In this document: positions 15,575 to 23,789 of the stretch, in pieces
How positions within the stretch are numbered: position 1 is the first letter of the stretch
Layout: each line of letters starts with the position of its first letter
Origin: Mariniplasma anaerobium
Lineage (GTDB): Bacteria; Bacillota_I; Bacilli_A; Acholeplasmatales; Acholeplasmataceae
Assembly: GCF_016865445.1 (NCBI RefSeq)
Contig: NZ_AP024412.1
Span: 1,736,001 to 1,800,000, forward strand
Direction: 5' to 3'
DNA: 64,000 nt
Program-made: the position numbers and the translations under genes
The notes under the pieces: model-generated
Seen by the model: the letters and a program-made list of their open reading frames with translations, nothing else
What the model was told of the DNA's origin: nothing
Databases searched by the model: none

Positions 15575-17553
15575 AATACCACCTCAAATATATGTAAGAA
15601 CTGATAAACTAATGTTGCCATTAACCAAGCTATGCCAGTTTGGAAAAAAACAGCTTTCCACATTCTCTTTGTTGTTCCTAGTTCTCTTCTCATCGCACCG
15701 ATTGCTCCAAAGCATGGTGCACTAAATAAATTAAATACCATAAAAGCATACGCAGATGCTGGTGTGAAAAAACTAAAGGCTGCACTATTAAAAATGAATA
15801 TGCCATCATTTACTTGTTCTGAATTTCCAGCAATGATTGCCATAGATGCAACAATTTGTTCTTTAGCTACTAAACCTTGTATAGCAGAAACAGTTGCTTC
15901 CCAACTAAATGTTCCTAAAAATGGATAAAATATCCAAGAAAACAATTTACCTATACCTGCAAGCATAGATGCTGATGATTCGATTCCATATTCTAGTCTA
16001 AATGAAAAGTTCAATAAAAACCATACTGCAATCGATGCTATTACTATAATCGATCCAGCTTGTTTTACAAAGGCAAACACTTTATCAAATACATCTTTAA
16101 ATATATATCGATAATTTGGTAGTTTGTAATTTGGTAGTTCTAGAATAAAACTTGTTGTTTTACCTTTAAACAAAATTGTCTTCATAATTAATGCTGATAA
16201 AATAATAACAATAACTGCAAAGAAATAAAGAGATACACTTACCAATCCTGAATAATCACCAAAGAAATAACCTGCAAATAAAACGATAATTGGTAATTTT
16301 GCACTACATGGTACAAATGGTGTTAACAAAATTGTCATCTTCTTTTCAGTTTCATCGTGAATTGTTCTCGCTGACATAATCGCTGGAATACTACATCCAC
16401 TACCTATAATAAAGGGGATCAAAGATTTTCCTGATAACCCTACTTTTTGAAATACTTTATCTAAGAAAAATGCGATTCTACTCATATATCCAGTTGTTTC
16501 TAAGAAAGAAATTAATAAAAATAAAATAGCTAATTGTGGTAAAAACGATAAGATAGCACCAACCCCGGCAAAAATTCCATCGACGACTAAACTCTTAGAC
16601 CAAGCTGAAGCTCCCCAGACGTCTAGTCTTTGTGACATCCATAGACTAAAAATATCCATGTATTTAATTACAAAATTTACAGTCGCAGATCCAACAGGAC
16701 CAGCTGCTAGGTAATACACAGAAAACATAATCAAAATAAAGATAGGGATTGCTAAAAATCTATTTAAAAATATGCGATCTAACTTATCAGTAACAGTCAT
16801 GTTTTGCTTAGATGATTTTATAGACTCATCTCTAATGTTTTCGATATATCTATATCGTTCATCTGCAATGATTTGTTCCATGTCCCTATTGTAAGTCATA
16901 CAAAGTGTTTCTACTATTTTTTTTGAACCATTTTGATGAAATTCTTCAAAATCTGGATCATTTTCAATAAGCTTAACAGCTATATATCTTTCATGATCGT
17001 GCTTGATTTCAGATTCTATTTTTTTTAGACAATCTTCTAACTCGTGATCATATATATGCGTATAATTATTCTTTCTGTATGCTTGTGATTTAATCACTTG
17101 AATTAAATCGAACACTCCAGTCTTCTTTAATGCAGATATAGGAATCATAGTTGTATCAAGTTTTTCTTCTAAATACTTATAATCTATATCAATGCCTCTT
17201 TGAAGTGCTATATCACTCATATTAAGTGCAACAATCACTGGAATATCTAGTTCTAATAATTGTGTTGTTAAATATAGAGATCTTTCTAGATTTGTAGAAT
17301 CTATAATGTTTAAAATAAGATCAACATTATCTTCAAATAAATATTTTCTTGAGATTTCTTCTTCAATCGTATAAGGACTTAAAGAATAAATCCCAGGTAA
17401 ATCAATAATATCAAAATCTGTAGATCTTATGCGACCTTCTTTTCTTTCAATGGTCACACCAGGCCAATTCCCGATTTTTTGATTATGTCCAGTTAAGAGA
17501 TTAAAGAGCGTTGTTTTCCCGGAATTTTGGTTTCCTATTAAAGCGACTTTCAT
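15571..17553 (-). CDS. feoB: Ferrous iron transport GTPase FeoB
   Basis: A 660-residue inner-membrane Fe(II) transporter. The N-terminal G domain has G1 GNQNSGKTT (7-15), G3 DLPGIYSL (about 52-59) and G4 NMSD (about 110-113). The membrane part (about 265-655) has two Gate/Nucleoside-recognition repeats with the conserved SGCSIPA (about 389-395) and FVPCSAKLPI motifs. The start overlaps the feoA stop by 4 bp, and the next small gene overlaps its own stop, so feoA-feoB-small protein is one coupled operon. No Fur box was recognised upstream of feoA. Confidence 0.96.
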   Translation of the reverse strand: MKVALIGNQNSGKTTLFNLLTGHNQKIGNWPGVTIERKEGRIRSTDFDIIDLPGIYSLSPYTIEEEISRKYLFEDNVDLILNIIDSTNLERSLYLTTQLLELDIPVIVALNMSDIALQRGIDIDYKYLEEKLDTTMIPISALKKTGVFDLIQVIKSQAYRKNNYTHIYDHELEDCLKKIESEIKHDHERYIAVKLIENDPDFEEFHQNGSKKIVETLCMTYNRDMEQIIADERYRYIENIRDESIKSSKQNMTVTDKLDRIFLNRFLAIPIFILIMFSVYYLAAGPVGSATVNFVIKYMDIFSLWMSQRLDVWGASAWSKSLVVDGIFAGVGAILSFLPQLAILFLLISFLETTGYMSRIAFFLDKVFQKVGLSGKSLIPFIIGSGCSIPAIMSARTIHDETEKKMTILLTPFVPCSAKLPIIVLFAGYFFGDYSGLVSVSLYFFAVIVIILSALIMKTILFKGKTTSFILELPNYKLPNYRYIFKDVFDKVFAFVKQAGSIIVIASIAVWFLLNFSFRLEYGIESSASMLAGIGKLFSWIFYPFLGTFSWEATVSAIQGLVAKEQIVASMAIIAGNSEQVNDGIFIFNSAAFSFFTPASAYAFMVFNLFSAPCFGAIGAMRRELGTTKRMWKAVFFQTGIAWLMATLVYQFLHIFEVVL

Positions 17554-17816
17554 GAAATCACCTCAACATCTATTAGACTTAAATCTTTTTTTCTAAGACA
17601 AAGTTCATAGCCTCTAAGCTCAATATCATAAGGATCACCAAGTGGCGCAATTCTTTTTATTTTTATTTGAACGCCTTCAGTTATCCCCATATCTAATAAT
17701 CTTCTTCTTAGGGCTTTATCTATTGTATTAAGTTTTACAACTTTAGCTTTTTGTCCATGCGTAAGGTCAGCTAATGTCGCAAGATCATGTTTTTTATATA
17801 TTTTTCTTCTTGCCAT
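17550..17816 (-). CDS. feoA: Ferrous iron transport protein A
   Basis: An 88-residue SH3-like cytoplasmic partner of FeoB. Family features are LADLTHGQKAKVVKL near residues 14-28, LLDMGITEGVQIKIKRIAPLGDP (about 40-62) and the C-terminal LCLRKKDLSLIDV. It precedes feoB with a 4-bp ATGA overlap and has a GGAGCG ribosome binding site. It is the first gene of the operon. Its N-terminal basic extension (MARRKIYKKHD) is slightly longer than usual. Confidence 0.93.
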   Translation of the reverse strand: MARRKIYKKHDLATLADLTHGQKAKVVKLNTIDKALRRRLLDMGITEGVQIKIKRIAPLGDPYDIELRGYELCLRKKDLSLIDVEVIS

Positions 17817-17958
17817 AAAATTCGCTCCTATAGTAATGCTTCAATTTCATTATAATTAAATGATATTAATAGTCAAATGATATCGTAAAGATTATAAATA
17901 CGTTTATAAAAAGAAAAGATGTACATGAGTACATCTTATCAATTAAACTTATCATTTA

Positions 17959-19095
17959 TTAACTTTTACATTTTTCTTTATATACTTTTTTTTGATCATA
18001 CATCATGAAATCTAAGTGTTCAAAAAAATCATTTATATCATTGTGTTTCTTTTCATCAAAAACACCTTTACCCATAGAATAACTTAATTCAAATGGGAGT
18101 TCAGTTGATTGATTGAATTTAACAAATTCCTTATCAATTCTTTTAATGATATCATTTATAATATCACGCTCTTCACTGAATATGATAACAATAAATTCAT
18201 CGCCACCAACTCTAAATACACAATCTTGTTTTCTAACAGATGCTTCAAGCATTTTAGATGTAGCAATTAGTGCTTCATCTCCAAATTTATGACCATTATC
18301 ATCATTGATTTTTTTGAAATCATTGATGTCAATCATAATCCCTGATATCTCAACATGCTTTAATTTATTGTTTTTTAATTGTTTAACCCTAAATTCATAT
18401 TCTCTTCGGTTAAATAATCCTGTTAAAAAATCAGTATTCGTGATTTTTGATTGAATATAAATATATACCAATAATTGTGAAATAACCAAACTATTCCAAA
18501 CAAAATTCATGTCTTTAAAAAAGATTAAGAAAATTCCAGAAATTAGAGGTGGTACCCCAAAAAGCATCAAAGTTATATATTCTTGTTTACGAATGGTGTG
18601 TTTATTATTATATATATGAATCATTGTATACATTAATACAATGGTTGATAAAGCAATTGTTATAAAGAAATAGCTTCCTCTAGAAAATACATTTTGATTA
18701 TTAATATTAAAGATAAGGTCATATTTATAACTAGCCATAACAAGTATTAGATTAATAATGATGATTACACTTGGCATAATAGAGATTTTAAATAGTCTAT
18801 TTTTATCTCCATAAATTGTAAGATCTACGTAAATCAACCATAATAATGCGATTGCTGGAGCTAATACATAGTATAATCCTACACTTACATAAAGCATAAT
18901 ATTTGGAATAAGTGATGTATTCGCACTTGTAAGTATAATAATTGAATCAAGCACTATACAAGCTATATTGAACCAAATCAAATATAAAAATACCCTATTA
19001 AGATATTCTTTCCAATTAAGTTGCCTGATTAAACTGATATATAAAATTGCTAATATGATGATTGATAGTACGTTCTTTTGAATTTCAATATACAA
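17959..19095 (-). CDS. Membrane diguanylate cyclase (GGDEF domain)
   Basis: A 378-residue protein with about seven membrane helices in residues 1-217 and a GGDEF domain from about 222. The active-site loop reads exactly GGDEF (297-301), so it should make cyclic di-GMP from GTP. An RxxD inhibitory site (R288-K-Q-D291) sits five residues upstream, implying product inhibition. The membrane half resembles seven-helix sensor domains, but the signal is unknown. It lies 95 bp downstream of the photolyase on the same strand, and readthrough is possible. No EAL or HD-GYP phosphodiesterase or c-di-GMP effector is in the window. Confidence 0.9.
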   Translation of the reverse strand: MYIEIQKNVLSIIILAILYISLIRQLNWKEYLNRVFLYLIWFNIACIVLDSIIILTSANTSLIPNIMLYVSVGLYYVLAPAIALLWLIYVDLTIYGDKNRLFKISIMPSVIIIINLILVMASYKYDLIFNINNQNVFSRGSYFFITIALSTIVLMYTMIHIYNNKHTIRKQEYITLMLFGVPPLISGIFLIFFKDMNFVWNSLVISQLLVYIYIQSKITNTDFLTGLFNRREYEFRVKQLKNNKLKHVEISGIMIDINDFKKINDDNGHKFGDEALIATSKMLEASVRKQDCVFRVGGDEFIVIIFSEERDIINDIIKRIDKEFVKFNQSTELPFELSYSMGKGVFDEKKHNDINDFFEHLDFMMYDQKKVYKEKCKS

Positions 19096-19190
19096 TTCGC
19101 ATCACCTCAACACATGTCATTATAACACAAAAATTATAAATAAAAACTTCATTTTTATGTCATATTTCTTAATCTTATATGTATACATAT

Positions 19191-20567
19191 TTAAAGCTGG
19201 TCCATATCCTGAACATATTGCTTAATATTAAACTTTCTTTCTAATCCTTTGTCATTCATATATCTTAATTTCCCAAAGATTTTTCTTTCAGTCCACGCAC
19301 GATCATGTTTACCAAAACACCATGCTACACCAGCATAGCTATTTGGATCTCTACCATCAATAAAATACTTATTATTTAAATATAATGTTGTCTCATAAGC
19401 TTTTTTAAATGATGGAGACCATTCAATGATTTTTTTAGCCCAATACATACGCATATAATTATGCATATATCCGGTTTTCACCATTTGTTTCATTGCTGCA
19501 TTAAAATATATATCATGTGTCTGGTAAGATTCTAAAGTCTCTAAATCATATAAATAGTCTTTATGATCAAACTCATGTGCGTTCATACTTTGATAAGCCC
19601 AATTTTCTGTCATCGTTTCAAATACATCATATCCTTGGCGATAAAACACATAATTAAAAGCTAATTCTCTTCGAATTAAGAGCTGTTCTATGTATTGATC
19701 AAAAGTTTCACCTTTAAGTTGTCCTTGTTCTAAGGCTAAGTACAATCTTTCTAAAAGTTCTAAACTAGAGATTTGTCCAAAATGTAGATACATACTCATT
19801 AAGGATGTATAGTTTGTTGATGGATCACTGCTTTCTGGATAGTGATCTGATTTTTCTTGGATAAAAGTAGAAAACAAATGTGATGCTGCTTGGTATCCTC
19901 CATGATAATAAGAACTTTTAGGGACACTATGATCAATATCCATTTTTTGAATTAAATCATCAATATTGCTTAAATCATCATCACTTATGATATCAACCAA
20001 TTTTTTATTATCTATAATACTTAATTTCTTAAAATCTCTAAAGGATTCATATAATCTCTTTATTTTAGGTCTAATTGTATATGCTCCATATTCTGATTTG
20101 TCAGATGCAATATGAACCGGTACTATAAGATCTGTGTCCACCATATCAATTAACAAATCTTCGTTATCTGTTAATTTATGAAATAAGTCTTTTCTCCAAG
20201 CTCTTTGTATTTTAAGATATGCTCTATCCATAATTAATGCTTGTGCATCATTTAATACATCCATGACGACTTCTTGAGGTTTTCCAAATCTTAACACAAA
20301 CGTTATATCTAATTTAGTTAATATCTCTTTAACTTCTTTTAATCCATCAAGCATGAAGGCATAACTTCTCTCATTTGCATCTTTATACGTATCATCAAGT
20401 CCAAAAAAGCACACAAGAGGCAATTGGTATAGATTAGCTACCTTGATTGCATGATTAAGCGCATGATTGTAATGTACTCTTTGAGATTGCTGCATCCAAT
20501 AGACTACATATTTTTTGTTTTGATTAGTTTTTCCATCTTTCAAATGTAATAATCGATTTTTATTCAT
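19191..20567 (-). CDS. phrB: Class II CPD photolyase
   Basis: A 458-residue deoxyribodipyrimidine photolyase that uses reduced FAD and light to split cyclobutane pyrimidine dimers. The N-terminal YVVYWMQQSQRVHYNHALNHA (about 20-40) is the class II antenna-domain start, and the FAD/DNA domain carries the class II hallmark HNYMRMYWAKKIIEW (about 373-387) and DGRDPNSYAGVAWCFGKHDRAW. The start has a good AAGGAG site. It is transcribed divergently from heliorhodopsin, and the shared 263-bp region has an 18-bp palindrome. The GGDEF gene follows it. A (6-4) photolyase or cryptochrome is unlikely given the class II motifs. Confidence 0.93.
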   Translation of the reverse strand: MNKNRLLHLKDGKTNQNKKYVVYWMQQSQRVHYNHALNHAIKVANLYQLPLVCFFGLDDTYKDANERSYAFMLDGLKEVKEILTKLDITFVLRFGKPQEVVMDVLNDAQALIMDRAYLKIQRAWRKDLFHKLTDNEDLLIDMVDTDLIVPVHIASDKSEYGAYTIRPKIKRLYESFRDFKKLSIIDNKKLVDIISDDDLSNIDDLIQKMDIDHSVPKSSYYHGGYQAASHLFSTFIQEKSDHYPESSDPSTNYTSLMSMYLHFGQISSLELLERLYLALEQGQLKGETFDQYIEQLLIRRELAFNYVFYRQGYDVFETMTENWAYQSMNAHEFDHKDYLYDLETLESYQTHDIYFNAAMKQMVKTGYMHNYMRMYWAKKIIEWSPSFKKAYETTLYLNNKYFIDGRDPNSYAGVAWCFGKHDRAWTERKIFGKLRYMNDKGLERKFNIKQYVQDMDQL

Positions 20568-20720
20568 AATTCTCCTTAAGAAAATATAATGTTTAAGCTT
20601 ATTAGTTCTACAGAAAATATATTTTATCTATATAAATATTTTAACATAAATAAATTAAAAACTTTATGTTTACCTAATATTTTATCTATCATGATGATAC
20701 TTTAAAAATGAATAATACAC

Positions 20721-20738
20721 ACCTATATATATATAGGT
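20721..20738. promoter_or_regulatory. 18-bp perfect palindrome between photolyase and heliorhodopsin genes
   Basis: ACCTATATATATATAGGT is self-complementary along its whole length and lies in the 263-bp divergent intergenic region, 93 bp before the heliorhodopsin start and 154 bp from the photolyase start. The -10 box nearest the heliorhodopsin gene (TATAAT at 20795-20800) lacks a good -35, consistent with an activator or alternative sigma factor. The operator role is inferred; simple AT repetition explains part of the symmetry. Confidence 0.4.
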
Positions 20739-20830
20739 ATAAAACTTAAGCTTATTTAGAATGTAAATAACTACATCTTTATAAATTAACATGATATAAT
20801 AACAATATATTATAATGGAGGTTATAAATA

Positions 20831-21625
20831 ATGGAAAAAACAGCTTTACAAAAACTCAGAAAATTTAATCTAATTATGGGGGGCATACACTTTATCCAAG
20901 GTGTCTTAATGCTCATCTTAGCTTCAACAGTTATTCAAACAATTGGTCAATTTAAACCAGTTATAACACAAAACTTTCTACAATATAATCCAGTAACAGA
21001 AACTTTGGATTTAGTAAGTTCAAATATATTTGAATTACCATTTGGAGTATTTGTAGCAATATTCTTATTGCTATCAGCAGGTGCTCATGCATTGATCGCA
21101 ATACCTAATAAGGTAAATGCTAAATACAATTCAGATTTAAAAAAAGGTATCAACCAATTTAGATGGTTTGAATATGCTTTAAGTTCATCTGTCATGATCG
21201 TATTAATCGCTACACTATTCGGTATATATGATATTGCATCTCTAATATTAATTTTTGCTGTTAATGCATCTATGAATTTATTTGGTCTAGTTATGGAACA
21301 ATTAAATGCAAGACGTGAAGAAGGCGAAAAAATTATATGGGGTCCATTCATTTGGGGATCTATCGCTGGTTTAGCACCATGGGTAGCAATTCTTCTTTAC
21401 ATGTTTGGTACTGGTAATTACGACCAAGTTCCTTGGTTTGTATGGGCAATCGTTGGTACATACTTCGTAGCATTTAATACATTCCCAGTTAATATGGTAT
21501 TACAATATCTAAAGGTTGGAAAATGGAAAGATTATCTATATGGTGAAAGAACTTATATCGTATTAAGTTTAGTTGCCAAGACAATTCTTGCATGGTTAGT
21601 TTTATTTGGAGCAATGCAACCTTAA
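20831..21625 (+). CDS. Heliorhodopsin
   Basis: A 264-residue seven-helix protein of the heliorhodopsin family, the retinal proteins with inverted topology (N-terminus inside). The Schiff-base lysine is K250 in SLVAKTILAWLVLFG. The counterion is E114 in RWFEYALSSSVMI, the family's signature in helix C. H20 (GGIHFIQG) and H86 (SAGAHALI) match the two conserved heliorhodopsin histidines. An ion-pump DTD/NDQ motif is absent, so a sensory or regulatory role is expected. The ATG has a GGAGG site eight bases upstream, and a strong terminator follows. It is divergent from the class II photolyase. No carotenoid or retinal-forming oxygenase gene is in the window. Confidence 0.95.
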   Translation: MEKTALQKLRKFNLIMGGIHFIQGVLMLILASTVIQTIGQFKPVITQNFLQYNPVTETLDLVSSNIFELPFGVFVAIFLLLSAGAHALIAIPNKVNAKYNSDLKKGINQFRWFEYALSSSVMIVLIATLFGIYDIASLILIFAVNASMNLFGLVMEQLNARREEGEKIIWGPFIWGSIAGLAPWVAILLYMFGTGNYDQVPWFVWAIVGTYFVAFNTFPVNMVLQYLKVGKWKDYLYGERTYIVLSLVAKTILAWLVLFGAMQP

Positions 21626-21640
21626 GAAAAAAATCAAATA

Positions 21641-21668
21641 AAAATGCTAGGTTAGCCTAGCATTTTTT
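21641..21668 (+). terminator. Terminator of heliorhodopsin gene
   Basis: Perfect 11-bp stem AAAATGCTAGG/CCTAGCATTTT with a 4-base loop and a T-run lies 16 bp after the stop codon and 17 bp before the next start codon. Confidence 0.9.
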
Positions 21669-21684
21669 TATAGGAGTTTATATC

Positions 21685-22635
21685 ATGTACTTTAAAAAAA
21701 TAAATCATCCAGAATTCTTTCAAGGCAATAGAAAGAAAAATAACTATTTTGAAGGTTGGTATTATAAACTTGTTAGTCCTGATTTAAAAACAAGTATTGC
21801 ATTTATTCCTGGTATTAGCATTAACAAAAAGGATCCTCATGCATTTATACAAGTTTTCTTATCAACTAAACATCAACTAGTCACGCACTATATTAGATAT
21901 CCTAGTGATAGCTTTACATATAGTCATGATCAATTCATGGTTCAAATAAGCAATCAACTTTTTACTAAAAATGAAATTGATATTGATATAGATGATAAAC
22001 AAATCAAAATCCAAGGGAAAATAAAGTTACAAGATCATGTCCCTTTAAAAAATAGTTTATATGCTCCTAATATCATGGGCCCATTTGCATATATCCCTTT
22101 TATGGAATGTAACCATGGGGTCATCTCGATGCAATCCTTTTTATCAGGTAGCCTTAAAATCAATGATGAAACCATTGATTTTAACCAAGGAAAAGCATAT
22201 TTAGAAAAGGATTGGGGTAAATCATTTCCTAGTAAATACATTTGGCTACAGTCTAATCATTTTAGTGATATAGATACTTCTATTATGTTTTCTTACGCAA
22301 CTATACCTTTTATGGGTCTTTCATTTAAAGGATTAATTGTGAATTTAGTCTATCATAACAAGGAATATAGATTTTCAACATATAACTTTGCTAGAATATT
22401 AAAAAAAGAGGTTTTAGATAATTCAATCTATTTTATCTTAAAAAATGGTCAGTATAAACTTCATGTTCAAGCAAAAAAAGATAGAGAGATTGAACTCAAA
22501 TCTCCTGCATTTGGTGTGATGAGTCAAACAATTAAAGAAGGTTTGTCTGGTATTATTGATATAAAACTTTATAAAAATGATAAACTTATTTATGAAGATA
22601 CTGGCTATCAAGCTGGTATAGAGGTTATGATGTAG
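21685..22635 (+). CDS. Tocopherol cyclase-like protein
   Basis: A 316-residue protein with the motifs of the tocopherol cyclase family: NYFEGWYYKLV near residues 19-29, IAFIPGISINKKDPHAFIQ, and KAYLEKDWGKSFPSKYIWLQSNHF around 170-193. In plants and cyanobacteria the family closes the chromanol ring of vitamin E. In bacteria without that pathway the substrate is unknown, and a lipid- or quinone-binding lipocalin-like role is equally possible. There is no signal peptide. The gene starts 60 bp after heliorhodopsin with its own TAGGAG site, but an efficient-looking terminator lies between them, so cotranscription is uncertain. The family call is firm; the function is not. Confidence 0.82.
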   Translation: MYFKKINHPEFFQGNRKKNNYFEGWYYKLVSPDLKTSIAFIPGISINKKDPHAFIQVFLSTKHQLVTHYIRYPSDSFTYSHDQFMVQISNQLFTKNEIDIDIDDKQIKIQGKIKLQDHVPLKNSLYAPNIMGPFAYIPFMECNHGVISMQSFLSGSLKINDETIDFNQGKAYLEKDWGKSFPSKYIWLQSNHFSDIDTSIMFSYATIPFMGLSFKGLIVNLVYHNKEYRFSTYNFARILKKEVLDNSIYFILKNGQYKLHVQAKKDREIELKSPAFGVMSQTIKEGLSGIIDIKLYKNDKLIYEDTGYQAGIEVMM

Positions 22636-22660
22636 ATAAAAATATTATTATTCGTAACAA

Positions 22661-22699
22661 AAAAAGCCCCACTCATTAATTTTGAGTAGGGCTCTTATT
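22661..22699 (+). terminator. Terminator of the tocopherol cyclase-like gene
   Basis: An AGCCC-ACTCA / TGAGT-GGGCT stem with one mismatch has A-rich and T-rich flanks. It lies about 30 bp after the stop codon. Confidence 0.8.
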
Positions 22700-22701
22700 T
22701 A

Positions 22702-22782
22702 TTAAACTAGAAGCGACATTGTAACCAAAACGATTATAATAAGTAGTTCAATAACAAAAATATACATTTTTCTTTTTTTCAT
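22702..22782 (-). CDS. Candidate 26-residue membrane peptide
   Basis: A short frame encodes MKKRKMYIFV followed by a strongly hydrophobic stretch to the end: a basic start and one membrane segment. A GGGGG-AT site lies eight bases before the ATG. It sits alone in the 244-bp gap between the tocopherol cyclase-like gene and ptb, on the minus strand. The basic head plus single helix resembles small stress peptides and type I toxin peptides; no antitoxin RNA can be asserted. Coding status rests on the ribosome binding site and composition only. Confidence 0.4.
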   Translation of the reverse strand: MKKRKMYIFVIELLIIIVLVTMSLLV

Positions 22783-22879
22783 GTCTTTATCCCCCAAATA
22801 TTATTTCTTTCTTTGGCTTTGTATAAGGTATTATATCATAAAATAACAACCCATTAAGTCCAGATCTCTTACTTATTTA

Positions 22880-23779
22880 TTACGCAATTAATGAAGCAAG
22901 TGCTATAGAATAAAACTTAGATTCTGTTGAATCTGCTCTAGATGTTAAAACAATAGGTCTTTTCCCACCAACAACAACTGACGCACTCTTTGCATCTGCT
23001 AAGAACATCATACTCTTATAAAAAACATTACCAGCTTCTATTTGAGGCATTACGATCATATCAACATCACCTGCAACGTTACCTTTAACACCTTTATGTT
23101 CCGCTGCTTCTTTGCTAATCGCATTATCAAGTCCAAATGGACCACCTACTATGCAACCTGTAATTTTACGTTCTTGATTTCTTTTAACAAGTTCTACTGC
23201 ATCAACAGTTGGTTGCATCTTTTCATTAAGTTTTTCAATTGCTGCGATAATACCAACCTTAGGATTAGAAATACCTAGTTTATGGAATACTCCAACACCA
23301 TTTTCTATGATTTCTTGTTTCTCATCAACATTAGGATACATATTCATTGCACCATCTGTCATCATGAGTAATTTATGATAGTTTTTTAATTCAAATAGCG
23401 ATACATGAGATAATCTTCGAACTCCTTTAAAAGCAAATTCTTCTTTCAAGACTGATTTTAAAATAACTTTTGTATCTACATAGCCTTTCATTAAAACATA
23501 GCCTTCATTCTCACTTGCCAGTTTAACTGCATAATCACATGCTTTATCATGTTCCATTTCATCAATGATTTCATAATAATCTTCATTGATTTTTAAACTT
23601 TCAAAAAGCATAAGTATGATTTCTTTATTCCCAATTAATATGGGTCTGACAATATCTTCAGATCTAGCCATTTCAACTGCCTCTAAAACATGCTTATCAT
23701 CAGCACATGCGACAACTAAAGTTTTTAAATCACCATCTTTTGCTTGTGATATTAAATCTTTCATATTTTTAAACATCAT
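22880..23779 (-). CDS. ptb: Phosphate butyryltransferase
   Basis: A 299-residue phosphotransacylase of the PTA/PTB family that interconverts butyryl-CoA and butyryl phosphate. Family blocks are VVACADDKHVLEAVEMA at the N-terminus, GCIVGGPFGLDNAISKEAA (about 214-232) and DMIVMPQIEAGNVFYKSMMF (about 244-263). It lies 10 bp after butyrate kinase on the same strand, so the two enzymes give ATP from butyryl-CoA or a branched acyl-CoA. The second of two adjacent ATGs (23776) has slightly better spacing from the GGAGG site. The enzymes that would make butyryl-CoA are not in the window. Confidence 0.92.
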   Translation of the reverse strand: MMFKNMKDLISQAKDGDLKTLVVACADDKHVLEAVEMARSEDIVRPILIGNKEIILMLFESLKINEDYYEIIDEMEHDKACDYAVKLASENEGYVLMKGYVDTKVILKSVLKEEFAFKGVRRLSHVSLFELKNYHKLLMMTDGAMNMYPNVDEKQEIIENGVGVFHKLGISNPKVGIIAAIEKLNEKMQPTVDAVELVKRNQERKITGCIVGGPFGLDNAISKEAAEHKGVKGNVAGDVDMIVMPQIEAGNVFYKSMMFLADAKSASVVVGGKRPIVLTSRADSTESKFYSIALASLIA

Positions 23780-23789
23780 ATACCTCCTA

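Noticed and set aside
15571-17553. Mycoplasma-type code with TGA as tryptophan
   Set aside because: feoB, feoA and others end in TGA at the correct place, and tryptophans in conserved positions are TGG.
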